Both the position numbers and the translations under genes were made by a program. DNA of 64,000 nt from Sipunculus nudus (Eukaryota; Annelida; Sipuncula; Golfingiida; Sipunculidae), in contig CM049313.1 of assembly GCA_026874595.1 (NCBI GenBank), positions 45,600,659 through 45,664,658 on the forward strand, given 5' to 3'. Each line of letters starts with the position of its first letter. Position 1 is the first letter of the stretch. Positions 36,146 through 47,979 of the stretch are shown here, piece after piece. The notes beneath the pieces were generated by a model. It had not been told where the DNA came from and searched no databases. It saw only the letters and a program-made list of their open reading frames with translations.

Positions 36146-37085
36146 ACTTCCTGAGATTGATGGTGAGAATTCAGTGAAATTTAGCATATCACACTCTGAG
36201 TCAAGGACACAGTCTTACATTTCAGAAAATTTCTAGTTCATGAAAATTGATACACTGATTATGCAGTGATCATGCTCCATTTGTTGTATAAGTTTTTCCA
36301 CTTAACTGGTGTTTCCTGTAACAAAGTAACACCATCAGCAGAGCTGGCACAGAACCAAGAAACTTCCAACCAATCACAACTTGGAAGCCTGACAATTAAA
36401 GTTTTAAACCTGCTGTATCAGACATTTATTTGTTTGAACATCTATTGCTATATCTCAAGAAGTTTCCCGTAAGAAACAAAAAAAAAATCATTCTTATACA
36501 ATATTGTTGTATGGAAAACAAATATGCATGAGCTTTTGGTTTTAAGGAATCTTGTTAATATTTCCTGCATTAAGCAAACATTTACAATTCAAAGCCTGTC
36601 ATTTGGGCATAAAGATGGAATATGAGGTGCCTATGAAATATAATTCATTTCGTAGTGAAGGGTTTTAAAGTGTTGGAACAAGGAACTTTCAGCTGAAGTC
36701 AGTCTAAATCCTGTGCCATTTCTTCCCACAAGCCTGGATGCTACCTTTCCTTCACCGAAATGAGTTTTGTTTGCAATTATCAGAATTTTGGCCTGCTGAC
36801 TCAAAATGTTTATCCTTTATTTGGTTAGAAGAGTGTTGATACAGTTATCAAGTCATCTGTTTTTTTTTTTATATTTAAGACAGCTATATCATATCATATT
36901 CTATCAGTTGAAGAGTTCTGGAACCATATACCATCCTAAAAGCATAGTATCCATTATTAACCTGTAAGAATAAGTAGCTTAAATTATGTCCTTTCAACTC
37001 TGACTTGTATTAATAGGAAACCTAAAAAATATATAGAACTCTCTTCTCATGAAATGCAGCTTTCCAAATCTAGTATTATGTATTA
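36146..37085. other. No supported gene
   Basis: AT-rich with a T/A run at 36860. Nothing recognised. Confidence 0.55.
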
Positions 37086-38235
37086 CTAGCTGATAGACCC
37101 GGTATACCGGGCTGATTACTGGGGTTAGGGAAATTTATAAACTGAGATGTGAAATGTTTGCTGTTTTTTTTTTTATTCTAAAAGTTAACAGAAAATATAG
37201 CTATTCAGTGGGAAACTGCCTCCATAAGATATGTATAAACATTTTGGCACGACTGCAGAATAACTCACGCACCTTTTTGAGGCACAACACTTCTGTGAAT
37301 AGAAACATTTCTATGTCCAGCTGCTTGTATCATAGTTTTGCAACTTACTTTTAAATTACATGAATCCTAAACATACCGTCCGTCCGTATAAACTGATAAC
37401 CTGGTGGAGACAGTGCGTGAGTGATCCTGCAGTCGCTCCAATATTTTTAACATTTATTTTGTTGGGCTGTCCTCATGTAAAGAAATTTATACCCCCGTAT
37501 GTTTACCTTGAAGACTGGTCAGTAATGGTGTTTACATTGCAAACAGGAATGAGACGCGGGGGCATTCAGGTTTTCAATGATATTTGACTGGATTCTATCG
37601 TTGGAGGTATAAAGATTAGGTTGATGTGAGTAACACATGAAAGATATATTAAATGTATGTTGCAAGGAAACTGTTTCTGATGAAAGAAACAGAAATATGC
37701 ATACCTCGTAAGTAGCAGAAGCGGACCCAACAGGACTACATGCAGAGGGTCCATATTCATTTTCAACCACCGCAGCCTTTTTTTCATTGTATCAGAAATA
37801 TTTTGAAACCTGGAACCCCAGACACCACTCCACCCCATCCCATCCCACGCCTATTTGTGAAATTGGGACCTTGAATTAGGTTTTGTCATTATTCCTCCTG
37901 GGCTGATCTCTCCATTTCATAAAGCGAGAAACATGTTTTTCTCTTTTACTGACCACGCACGTGGGTGAGAGCCTCGTTCAAATGAAAAGGCCGACAGGCT
38001 CAAATCCCTCACTGAAAGCAAGTGTTATTCATATGAAGAATAGTAGTGTTTGAGGTTGAAAGACCACGATGCATGCGTTCTGGTCATTGTCGAAGGCAGT
38101 TCGGCTGTGCTTGGTCTTCCCTTTGTGCAAGTCAGTAAAAACGGAAAATCACTCAAAATTATATGTACATTAAAAATTATTTATTCTCATATCGCCTTTT
38201 TCACTGCGGGCATAATAGCCTTTAAAATGATGTAA
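37086..38235. repeat. Possible dispersed element starting CTAGCTGATAGACCCGG
   Basis: The word CTAGCTGATAGACCC followed by the 14-bp palindrome CCCGGTATACCGGG (37098-37111) resembles the widespread invertebrate repeat start 'ctagctga..cccgg..'. The following 1.1 kb is less AT-rich than its surroundings but has no coherent coding frame. The boundary and class are not resolved. Confidence 0.35.
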
Positions 38236-39660
38236 GGCACACTATTGTACACTATAGATGTGATCAGTTTAGATATCATGGTCATGGGGTGGGAACTGTC
38301 TGGCCCTCTTGTTTTTACAAAGTTGCTTGGAACTGCAGTGAATAAGATACATATAATCAAGCAAAGGTGGAGAGAATTTGTTTATCATTACCAAGCAGTC
38401 AACCTGGTCAGCTTAATTTGTCAGTGTTTTCTTAAACTCTGTTTTCACCTCTACCATTGAAGTATGTTTTTCCCTCTGCCTGGAGGGTATGCATTTATCC
38501 CCTTTCTTGTGTGTTTGTCTTTTCACAACATGACTTGTGCAGTCATAAACAGAATTTCATGAAATTTTTTTGGGCATTTTGGGAAAGAAAATTAGATTTT
38601 GGTGTGGATCTGGCACATGGTATAGATTCAGATACATCATCAAGGAATATTCATAAATGTACAGTCACTCATGTAGGAATAAACCTGGGAATATTGGCCA
38701 GTTAACTGAATGCTTCCCACAATGGGGACCTCCCACATGATGAAGACTTACATACCTTAGAATGCAAATTTCTAGGTGTTTGTTTGTCTGTTAGCAAGGG
38801 TACACAAACATAAAAATGGAAATCAGTTTCTGCAAAACATTTTTAGGGGTAGGCCATGGCCCAGGGAAGAATGAGCCTACAAAATTATGTTGCTGATCTC
38901 CATATAGGGGCAGACACCAGCAGGATTTTTTATGCCTCGGCAGAAGTTTTGCCATGACAGGAATTTTGCCTTGGCAGAAGTTTAGCCTGGCCAGAAGTTT
39001 GAGCTCTTCTGCATGTATAGTTATATTCTAGTTATATTCTGTAAGTAAATGCTTGAAGGCCTTTGATCTTAAACTAGATACCTATTGACATTAAGGTAAC
39101 CATTTTGAGAGGTAGCACATTGGGAAGTGACCAAAATAGATGTTTCTTCCCATTATCTGATATCTATTGCCTCTACTGTCAGTGGAAGAGAAGGACACTT
39201 GGGAGTGACATTGCATGACGGTGAACCCATAATGAAAGGGTTCCTGCATGATCCATCTGGGAAACAGCTTTGTTAAGTGTAAAGGCCAAACTGTGTTGCT
39301 TCTTTCATCATAGTATAGTGCACAGGACTCAATGCCAGAAGTAGGCCTGCCAAATCACTCTTTTCCAAAGACTTTCATTTTTTTTTACTCAATTTTTTTA
39401 AGTTATAGTTATGTCACTGATTGGATATTGTTCCAAAGACTGATTGGTCATAACTGAATCCACCAAGACGGCAGCTGTCTTAACATCAAACTTTGTTCTT
39501 TCTTATTTATATTGACATAGGAGCATAATCAGGATAAGGTCATATCAAGCTGTGATACAAGTTAACAATTTGGCACTATATAGCTGCCTCTGTTCACAGC
39601 TCATGATAATCACTACTTCCATTGACTTGCTTTGTATCTGGACTTTTACTTGTGTGACTA
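38236..39660. other. No supported gene
   Basis: No repeats or exons could be established. Confidence 0.5.
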
Positions 39661-39661
39661 T

Positions 39662-40122
39662 TGAAAATATGGAGCACTTAGGACAGTGTGTTCTTTCAAG
39701 GCTGTGTGTAAATAAAGGGTTTCAATTTTACATTTGAAAATGGTCAATTTATCTGTCAATTACTTATTTACTCTTCTATTGTCCTCTAATAAGAAGTTAT
39801 TAAAAAGGAAATTCAATTGAAGATCAATAAAAAACATGAGGTCCATACTCATGCTTTCAAGACAGAATACTTAACATACAGTTTTAATGTAACAAAAATA
39901 TGGAACACTTAGGACAGTGTGTTCTTTAAAGGCTGTGTGTAAATAAAGGGCTTAAATTATACATTTGAAAATGGTCAGTGTATCTGTCAATAATTTATCA
40001 CCTCTTCTATTGTCCTCTAATAAGAAGTTATTTAAAAGGAAATTCAATTGAAGATCAATAATAAACATCCCTCCTCCTGCTTTCAGGACAGAATATTTAA
40101 CAGTATTAACGTAACAAAATCT
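39662..40122 (+). repeat. 231-bp direct tandem duplication
   Basis: 'atatgga(g/a)cacttaggacagtgtg' occurs at 39667 and 39898. The two copies remain alignable through 'ctcttctattgtcctctaataagaagtta' and 'ttcaattgaagatcaata' to their ends at about 39892 and 40122. Divergence is modest, with a few substitutions and small indels. Confidence 0.85.
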
Positions 40123-41040
40123 AGAAAATGGCTTGAGGCTTTCACACTAGGTTAGAGCATTTGCTATTAAAAATTTATACTTTGCACCTACTGGTTCAGT
40201 ATAATTTTTCCATAAGTTATGGATTTGGACCTGATTAAGGGTAAGTCAAGAGAATCACTAAATTGCCATAAATCTGGTGTTAAGATTTCGAAAGAGACAT
40301 ATGGAGACCACCAGTAATTGTGTTAATTTCCCACGGTTATTATAAATTATCTAAAAGAGGAAGCAACTTACCATTATTTAATCATAGAGACAGAACAGGA
40401 GGGGATGTACTTTGCTTGAGAAAAAATTGCGCTGCAGTGAGTAAATGTTAGGTTAGGAAAAGGATTCTAATTAGTTAAGAGCTTGTTGCTTTACTTGAAT
40501 ATGCATTTACCAGTTTTACTTAAAAGTTGTCAAGCAATTTTATAATTCATGAAAAAAATTGTATATCCTAGGATTAATCAGACATAATAAACAATATAAG
40601 TTTAATGAAAGCAGAGATATTAGATAATGGTTATTATACAGGGTCAGGATATTACTTCTCAGCATCCAGATTAATTTGGAGGAATGGATATAGAACTCTG
40701 GAGCAGTAATTAACCCTGCATTGACTAAAATCTAGGCTTTGTTCATCCACAGCCAAAGACATACAGAAAAACAATAATCAAGAAAACCTCTCCTGTGCAG
40801 TAAAACATGGTATGTCTTTCCCCACATTGTGACAATAATGTGGGAAAATATTATATTTGCTTTGTTGTGTTTGGCAAGTTTTTAGTTATATTTTATCTTG
40901 GTTGCTGGACATTCTAAATGCAAGTTTTTTCCTCTTTTTTTTCGTTATTTTTTCCATAAAAATATGCCCATCAATTACAGGACGTAAGTATTATGGTATA
41001 CCCACTGTCCATCTGTTAACTTTTAGTGTCTCTGTGATAA
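40123..41040. other. No supported gene
   Basis: AT-rich. An acceptor-like TTACAG directly followed by GACGTAAGT near 40975-40990 is noted, without other exon evidence. Confidence 0.5.
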
Positions 41041-41044
41041 CTTA

Positions 41045-41290
41045 CAAGGGCTTTAATGGATTTTTATGAAACTCATCAAAAATACTTACCAATAGATTAT
41101 CTTGCCCAAGTTTGATTATGGGTAAAACCCATGCATGTTTAAAGAAGTCAGAGGTCACTAGACTTTGGTGGTGCCATGATGACTAACCAAAAATCTATGG
41201 ATTTTCATAAAACTCATTATGAATATCTGAATTACATTTTCAGCATAATTCACACATATTTAATAAGGTCAGAAGTTGCAAGATATACGA
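41045..41290 (+). repeat. Family G ~141-bp tandem repeat, two units
   Basis: 'atggatttt(t/c)ataaaactcat' at 41056 and 41197, with matching downstream words, gives a period of 141 bp. A degenerate dyad (GGTGGTGCCATG) sits at 41167. Confidence 0.6.
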
Positions 41291-42930
41291 CGTAGGGGCA
41301 TATTATGCACCATTTGTCTTAGCTGGGTGGTGGCAGTAGTGGGATGGTGAAGTTAGCATGGTGGGCTTCTATCTTTTTCTCATAAATGTTAATACATGTA
41401 CTCTATGACTCATTCTGCTGCATTGAACTAATCCATAAATCCTTTAATTAGAATGTTTATTTGCTTGAAAAATACTTTTGGATGGAAGAAAATGCATGCA
41501 TATACAATGTGACTGCATGTATTAATTGCAGCCTGCAAATCTATTACTTAACATGGAGCCAAAAGAACAATTTTCATTTACTCTAGTTATTGCCAGCCTC
41601 TGGAAGCAGAAAAGGTACAGTTTCACAAATCCAAGACCATTCAGCAAACTGTATTGTTAAACAAAGAACATGGACAATTGATTGATATAGATGTGCAAGC
41701 CCCAGCCCTGCAGCAGCTATGTTTAAATACCACTGTGTCAGTGTGTTCTTTTATTTGCTCCTGCATCCACAGTGTAACATTTACCTGAACCCTAGTACCA
41801 GCAGAATACCAGTTACATGGGAGGGAGAAACTAAGCTAGGATTCCATACCAGTACATGTACCTGTAATCTGAAACTGTTTGCAAGTCCTGAGCTACCTTA
41901 AGTAGCTCTTTGCATTTATGCTCTGCTGTAAAAATGTGCAGGCTCTATTGAAATTGGCCAGTTTCCAAGTACAACTGAAATTCTTTTTCAATGATGATGC
42001 AGCTTTGACAAAAAAGATTTGAGCCAATCAATACAACAGATGACATATCATAGGCTTTGTTGAAGTCTTATATTAAGAACATGTTTTACCTTATGAAGAG
42101 GCTTATGGTCTAACCTGGTCTCTGCAATTTTTGGTTGAATGAAAATGACCCATGACAGAAAAATTGAAGACACCTGAAGAATGATTGACTTAAGAGCTAA
42201 TTATACATACAGGATCTGTCAACAAATGATGATACTGCATGATATGTTCAGTGACAATGGCATATTTGTAAGACTTGGTTGTCATTGGCTGGAGAAAATG
42301 ACAGTTGTCAGTATGGTCAGCTGCATGTACATAGGTTTTACCTCAGTTTACGGTCATTTATTAAGTTGGAGGGATCAATCTTTGATGTTCGTCCTGAAGA
42401 AATAGTTTATGTGTGTTGCATTTATTGCATTAATATGCGTCTTATACACGGTCTATTAGTCTGATCACCTTGAATTTGTGATTAGAATCAGACCCTGCAG
42501 TTCTTAGGATTGTCACCTAATGATTGTTAGTAATATAATTTCACACTGATTTGTCCATTTTGAGTAAAATATTCCAGCTAGATAACTCATATTGCAGGTC
42601 TTTCTACATGCTTCTGTACACATGTGAAAAGTGAATGTACAAATTTGCTGATTAGGTAAGACCATGTTTTGTTTCCTATCAAATAATTATGTTGTGATTA
42701 AACTCATGAATAGATTAATACAAAAATGTCAAATATACATACCACACATTAATCTTCCATTTGGAAGATTTTGTAATATCCATAAAGGGAAATAATTTGT
42801 TCCCCAGACTAAGTCTTGGACACTTAGGTTTTAGCACAGTTCCACCACCACAGATAATCTTGTCTGCGCTATGACTAAAAAAATACTTCATGATGTATGA
42901 CATCAGTTTAGATATGGGTGAGAGGACAAA
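41291..42930. other. No supported gene
   Basis: Overlapping frames at 42181-42464 lack splice-site or composition support. Confidence 0.5.
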
Positions 42931-42934
42931 TCTT

Positions 42935-43130
42935 TTGAATTAGGGTCATGACCTTCACAGGGAGGGTGACCTTTAATTTATAAGTCCGTTTTGGGTGAAA
43001 TTCAATCACACATATTCTAAAATATCTCAAGGGATTATTCATCAGTTGATCCAATAATTAAGTTGACTAAAGATCTTGGATAGCTCTGGCATGTACTAGA
43101 GACTGGTTGTGCCACCTATTTTTTTTTTTT
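42935..43130 (+). repeat. Decayed F and D-type module
   Basis: GGTCATGACCTT and GTGACCTTTAA at 42944-42972 are F-like. Downstream 'atctcaagggattattcatcagttgatcc', with a dyad variant GGTTGTGCCACC at 43105, is D-like. Confidence 0.45.
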
Positions 43131-43251
43131 CTTGCTTGAATGCCATTAATACCCACATCATTGCAATTTGACAGTTCTGTGAGCATTATAATAAAAAAAA
43201 TTAATGAACCAATTCTTTCATATCATGCACATGTATAGATATAGGTTAATT

Positions 43252-44206
43252 GTATCCGCCAAAACAGAGTTTTGCGGATACTATGTTTTCAGCCGGACGC
43301 CGCTGCCGCCACGTAGGTGTCTGGAGAACTCCTCCGTAACTGCAGGGCGGAATTTTACAAAAACCTGTGATTATGTTTTGGGTCACATGTGAACTGCTGA
43401 GCCCTGATTTTGTTTTGACCTCTGTGCTCTGCGTCCATCTGTGTGTCTGTTATGACACATTAACCCACATATCTCAGGAACCGTTTGACTGATTGGGCCA
43501 AAATTTTGCATGTGTATAGATCTCACATAGCTCTTTATCATACGCAAAACTGGTGGCGCCATTTGCAACAATTAATGCTCAGCACCCATCTGTTCATCTG
43601 CCTTGGGATAAAATCACTCATATCGCAGCAGTGGTTTGACTTATTCATCCGAAATTTTGCAGGTTTATACATAGTGGACAGATTATTTGATTTTATGACA
43701 GGTGGCGCCACCTACATTCACGTTTATTCTGTAGACATCCAAACTCATATCTCGGGATCCGTTTGACCGATTGGGCCAAAATTTTGCTTGTGTATAGATC
43801 TCATATAGCTCTTCATCATAGGCCAAACTGGTGGCGCCATCTGCAACCATTTTTGTGCAGCGTCCATCTATTCATCTGCCTTGGGAAAATATCACTCATA
43901 TCTCAGCAGTTGTTTTACTCTTCCACCTGAAATTTTGCAGGTTTATACATCCTGGACAGCTTTCTCGATTTTATGATATTTGGCGCCAACTACATTCACG
44001 TTTATGCTGCAGACATCCAAGCTTATATCTCCGGAACCGTTTGACCGATTAGGCCAAAATTTTGCAGCTCTTAATCATACGCAAATGATGGCGCCACCTG
44101 CAACCATTTTTGCACAGGGTCTGTATGTTTGTCTGCCGCAATCCATGCCTCACTTCACTCTGATTTCGGCGGATACACAGTCGCTTGTTGACTACCAGTA
44201 TTCAAG
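43252..44206 (+). mobile_element. Family D element, complete, five dyads (HINE-like)
   Basis: The 5' end GTATCCGCCAAAACAGAGT (43252-43270) pairs with GCGGATAC (43274-43281) as a terminal hairpin, followed by the GC-rich block and the CTGGAGAACTCC word. Dyads are at 43552, 43701 (exact), 43830, 43979 and 44088, spaced 149, 129, 149 and 109; the last gap has lost about 20 bp. The 3' end carries CTCTGATTTCGGCGGATAC (44158-44176), then AGTC...GACT (44179-44193) and TTCAAG. It is inverted relative to the copies at 31 and 34 kb. Confidence 0.75.
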
Positions 44207-44289
44207 TTTTGTTTTCCAAGTGGGGAAATGTATTTTTCTGAAAATCAAAATGATAGATGTAAGATGATAATTAAGTTGTTGAAATAGTT

Positions 44290-44435
44290 AAAAAAAAACC
44301 TTTGACCTTGAACTTGACCTTCAAGGTCGAATCATCCAAATTATATGTTCTTGTCAACCCCTTATCTGTTGAAGAACTATCTATTTCCTTCAAATTTGAC
44401 ATGAGAAATATTTCCACCAAAATCTCCAATCTCAT
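44290..44435 (+). repeat. Family F unit (TGACCTTGAACTTGACCTTCAA)
   Basis: Three half-sites of the AGGTCA type within about 30 bp are followed by the F text 'ttcaaatttgacatgagaaatatttccacc', as at 29810. Confidence 0.65.
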
Positions 44436-44439
44436 ATGA

Positions 44440-45067
44440 GGAGCTATAGTCATGGTCATTTGTCTGCTGATCAGTCTGCCGTCTGTTAACAAGGCACATT
44501 TTGAAACAGTTAGACCTAAGAATCCAAAATTGGACTTACAGTTAGATGTCCCTTAGTTCTCCTACCAAATCAATAAACTGGGTCATTGCAATAATGTACC
44601 TTCAAGAAATTAAGGAAACACCTCCGTTTTCAAGTAAAATTTAAAACCAGTTGTTACACTTCAAAACTACCCAGTGTAAAACGGCTATTGTTAATCTATT
44701 CACATTTGATATAGCCATTCCTGCCTATATTTCCTTTGTACATGCCAGAAATGAGGTCAATACAGCTCATCTCCACTTTCTTCCTTTTTCTATATTTAAC
44801 AGGGTTTCATATATCCCAGTGGGTATTTACAAATTTGTTATCATGAGAGGCTCATACATCTTTGATGTGGTTCATAAAAGTGCACATGCAGTATTTGTCT
44901 TGCATTCATATATTTCGTATTTCTTTATCACCAAATAGCAGGGCCAGTTCCCCTTAGCTGGTCAAATGCTTATATATATTTAAATTACAAAGAATTAATA
45001 CATTTTGCATTTGCTAAAATTTTACAAAGTTCATCGGAGCACCTAGACCCATGCATGGGTCCCTTAT
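44440..45067 (+). mobile_element. Family A element, internally deleted copy
   Basis: It starts within the 5' region (GAGCTATAGTCATGGTC) and shares 'ggcacattttgaaacagttagacctaagaatcc' with other A copies. It reaches a 3' end after only about 630 bp: the 16-bp palindrome GACCCATGCATGGGTC (45046-45061) followed by CCTTA. The ~1.3 kb interior present in the 55.4 kb copy is missing. Confidence 0.65.
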
Positions 45068-45074
45068 TTTCGAG

Positions 45075-45235
45075 AAGAGTGACCTTGACCATGGTTTTCA
45101 AGGTCAAACCTGATGAGAACCATGTCTCTTTCAATAAAAGCAAATTTGTTTCTACTATTTTGATATTAAAATTGTCTCCAATACGATGTAAGACAAGTTA
45201 AAACATCTGAGACCTTGACCCTGGTGGCCTTGTCA
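45075..45235 (+). repeat. Family F unit
   Basis: TGACCTTGACCATGG...CAAGGTCAAACC at 45080-45112 and GACCTTGACCC at 45213 mark two diverged units. They directly adjoin the A element, as at 44290. Confidence 0.6.
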
Positions 45236-47265
45236 AGTGCCTGTATATGATTCTTAGATTGGGATATGGCTTAATTGTCTGGGGATACTACGGTATCTCC
45301 AATGCCAAAATTTTCCAGTTAATATTGAGTTTAATTGTATTTTGTTTTTCAAAAGGAAACTGAATTGGTTTGGTCTTATTTTACTATTATGATGGCTGAA
45401 TGAAATGAGATATAGGAGTTGGCTCATTATGCTTTGTTTGAAACAAGAGACACATTAGAGCAGTAGATAACATTTGTAAATGAAATTGCATAGTACAACT
45501 TATCTAATAGTTTCATATACAGAATATACAGGATCAGTTTTTCTTTTTATTAAGGTTAATTAGTTCTTAGATAAATACATGTTTTATAAAATATTGGTAA
45601 CTTCCCTAGATTTTCATAATGTCAAGAATATGGCATGAAAATCCTGACAAAACAAAAGAAAAAAGTCAGCATATGAACATACTGAAGGTAATCTTAGTCA
45701 AAGAAAGTTACAAATTATCTTCAATTTTTTCTCAGAAATATATTAGACTTGGTGATATAACCATCGGTCTCTTGAAAATTAACAAAAACATGATACACTC
45801 GTTAGATTTGGTATTGAATCTACTTGTCTTTAAAAGTGTGCACCAGTGTGTTTCATATAAATTGCCAGCCTATAATTACATGTTTGCCTCATTGATCCAT
45901 TGATGGCTTTAACATAATCTTAAATAAAAATGGTGTTTTATCTCATTTGAATGATGGCATAGTGTGCCAACTTGGTTGACTTATTAATCTGATCATACAG
46001 ATAAAGTTTATTTTGTTTGTGACCTCTGAATGTAATCATATTAAAACAAAGTACTGGAGTTAAACCTGGTCTTTATCTATTGGATTTTAGTATATAATCC
46101 TCTTATACAGCATAGAGGTATTTCCCCAAAAAACTCAATATGGATATATGTCACTAGTACACTAGACTCAGTAAAACTTGATATTGTATAGACCCACAAC
46201 AGCTGAACTTATTTCCTTCAGCATCCATTATAGTTATTTGCTTAGCAAAACAGCATCAAACAAAAAAGCAGTCATAGAGCACATACCTCCGCCAACACAT
46301 GTATCTGCATCTAGTCCTGCCTCAAAATTTAATCAACCCATATCCCAACATTCAAAAGTTATTCACTGAAATTCATGTAAAACATTATGCCTTATAAATC
46401 AGCTAAAATGTTATCTGAAACAAATGCCTGTAGCCATCTTTTAACAAAACTACAATGCAAATCTATAATAATTTGAGATTTTGTGTAGTGAAAACTAATA
46501 AAGATGTATAAAGGTCAATAATTTTGTTCCTCTGACTAACTGATCATGAATGTATATATTGTCAATCATTTTGTTTCTTTGACCAAATGCATGATTATGG
46601 CTTGATCTAATGAGTGTGTAAGCTTTGATGTTACAGGGGGCTATTCATCCATTGGGGTAGACCTATATAATTTTGGGAGATATTTTACCTGAAAAAAGGA
46701 GACAGGAGAAAAAAGGGGTGATTGGCTGGCTCCAGACCCAGATCCATATTTTTATTGAACTGCATCCATCTCAGAATTTTAGTTTTTCATCATTCTCCCA
46801 TTGCCCATTCTCACAAAATTTTATCAAAATTTCATTTTTTATCAATTCAAAAACATTCTGCTTTTGTAGATATAAACCTGAAACACACACATCCCAAAGC
46901 ACAAAATCATGTTAACCCCTGCCATTTCGTTGGCTGTGGTAATAATAAAGATCTGATATTCTCAGCACTGGATAAGCTCACTCATTGTCAGTCTGGCTAT
47001 AATTAATCCACTCTCAGCCAGTATCATCCCGGATATCTCATTTACTTTCAATCATAATTGTATTTGCAGACTTAAAGTCAGGGACATTTTTTATAGTTTT
47101 AGTGCATTTTTGCCACTGCAGATGATCAAGATAACTCGCCAAATGGTTTGACAAATATGTTATTAACTTGCTTATAGAAATGGGAAGTGTGATGAAACTT
47201 AATATCAACAGATCACGTAGTCATGACGAGCATTATTTTTGTAATGGAAATAAAAAAAAATCAGA
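45236..47265. other. No supported gene; third-family 5' end motif at 45271-45300
   Basis: Only the 20-mer shared with 6946 stands out. A 94-codon frame at 45619-45903 is AT-driven and lacks exon signals. Confidence 0.5.
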
Positions 47266-47326
47266 TTCTGTAACACTAGGCAGCATGAAATGTCTAGGGG
47301 AATGAATAAAGAAGTCAGCGGTTTTT

Positions 47327-47979
47327 TGTTAACAAATAATTATTAATATTACATACACTAAATTAATACAATTGCACATTACAACAGTACATCAGCAAAT
47401 CAATACAATTACACAGTAAAATAAATAAAGTGTACAGTACCTGGATACCACCACTGTCACAGTGACAATGGGTCCTTTAAAAGCAATAATCCAGGTAAAC
47501 AGTTCAAATAGTCCAAAGTGAAGCTCTTGTAATAATTCCGAGAGCAAACTGGAGACAGGCCGCACTAAATCTGCATAGAATTCATAGAATCCCTGCAACT
47601 ACTGCAGTTATCGGATAAGTCCAAAACTGACTCACACTCTTCAGTGTCCGTTTGAATATTTTTTCTCTCCTCCCTCTCGGCTCTAAAAGACGGCCCCTAC
47701 TGATAACTTTTCATGCGAAAATTCTAGAAACCTCCACTTCAGGAACAATTAACGAACCCAACAATACATAATACACATGCCCATAGAACATTACAAGACA
47801 GGCACTCATAGAGTGCGACCCGCTAAGAAAGTTCCAGATTAGTATGAGCTTTGTGTTTACACGTCAGACCCCACATGTGGGCCTGGCCAGCTTGCACGTC
47901 TCCCATGGCAACGGACAATGCTAGCGCTACACAGACACATGTAAGACTGCTGCACACAATAAAAGAGACATCTGTAACA
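47327..47979 (-). mobile_element. Possible solo LTR
   Basis: On the minus strand the segment runs from TGTTACAG to TGTTAACA (TG...CA), about 650 bp. It is GC-richer than its surroundings and has sharp edges. No target-site duplication is clear at these edges. A near-identical 13-mer, CTGTAACA(C/G)TAGG, occurs at 47268 and 47972 and could mark alternative boundaries. No gag/pol flanks it. The short hydrophobic frame at 47392-47598 is not called. Confidence 0.35.
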
